A stretch of DNA of 64,000 nt from SZUA-117 sp964630795 (lineage in GTDB: Bacteria; Pseudomonadota; Gammaproteobacteria; Steroidobacterales; Woeseiaceae): NCBI GenBank assembly GCA_964630795.1, contig CAZVWF010000002.1, positions 40,867 through 104,866 of the forward strand, given 5' to 3'. Below, piece by piece: positions 63,972-64,000 of the stretch (position 1 is the stretch's first letter; every line of letters starts with the position of its first letter). The position numbers and the translations under genes are program-made. The notes under the pieces are model-generated. The model made no database searches. It had not been told where the DNA came from and was given only the letters and a program-made list of their open reading frames with translations.

Positions 63972-64000
63972 ATGAAGATTCGTCCGCTTCATGATCGAGT
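63972..64000 (+). CDS. groES: Co-chaperonin GroES, first nine codons
   Basis: Only MKIRPLHDR is in the window; the gene continues past the right edge. This start is diagnostic of GroES. AGGAG (63958-63962) lies 9 bp before the ATG. GroES caps the GroEL folding chamber, and groEL normally follows. The heat-shock promoter and CIRCE operator upstream support the call. Confidence 0.93.

Overview
The window looks like chromosomal DNA from a free-living, moderately GC-rich gammaproteobacterium. The evidence is a set of syntenies and family choices typical of that class: dusB-fis, rhlB diverging from trxA-rho, cysQ next to a YrfG-type nucleotidase, PlsB, SohB, and aroQ-accB-accC-prmA. A high-potential iron-sulfur protein, an NAD-linked formate dehydrogenase, DUF1800/DUF1501 genes and many secreted or TAT-exported proteins suggest a marine or sediment heterotroph, perhaps of the Chromatiales/Woeseiaceae type. 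That placement is inference. A run of exactly 100 N at 49271-49370 marks a scaffold join, so this is a draft or metagenome-derived assembly.

Region 1-5.9 kb holds the end of a formate dehydrogenase operon (fdsB start, fdsG, fdhD), read leftward. A divergent HiPIP gene follows, whose upstream region carries a Fur-box-like palindrome and a 34-bp tandem repeat. Then come a persulfide-dioxygenase-like metallo-beta-lactamase, an aromatic/aspartate aminotransferase, and a tightly overlapped leftward trio of unknown, DUF192 and ferric-reductase-like genes. Region 5.9-12.9 kb is one operon behind a good sigma-70 promoter: MoxR ATPase, DUF58, DUF4381, BatA-like, fused BatB/BatC-like and BatD-like genes. 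Region 12.9-22.6 kb is envelope and housekeeping: glyoxalase I, a HAD phosphatase, an alpha/beta hydrolase, an OmpA-family protein, lipA, sohB, an M48 lipoprotein peptidase, an L,D-transpeptidase and a D-cysteine-desulfhydrase-like enzyme.

Region 22.6-37.3 kb is the most accessory part. It has a solitary phage-tail-sheath-like gene with no phage neighbours, a DMT transporter, a secreted P1-family peptidase with a sodium symporter, a DUF1800 lipoprotein with a TAT-exported DUF1501 protein, and a tripartite RND efflux operon. Region 37.3-47 kb has a secreted protein of unknown function, an alkyltransferase-like DNA repair protein, a small hydrolase, glucokinase, plsB, trhO, a YdcH-like gene, cysQ and a GMP/IMP nucleotidase.

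Region 45.7-64 kb is the conserved core: rhlB, then trxA-rho, the assembly gap, and a NimA-like flavoprotein. After these lies a long leftward series of genes: dsbD, a TlpA-type thioredoxin, aroQ, accB, accC, prmA, a DUF3426 zinc-ribbon protein, dusB, fis, purH, purD and moeA. The right edge contains the start of groES behind a combined sigma-32-like promoter and CIRCE operator.

The best candidate for something undescribed is the orphan tail-sheath-like gene. Secondary points are the iron-linked HiPIP control region, a DsbD with two N-terminal periplasmic domains, an arginine/asparagine-rich extension on Rho, a REP-like hairpin between purD and purH, and dual heat-shock control of groES. No tRNA, rRNA, CRISPR array, integrase or transposase gene was found.
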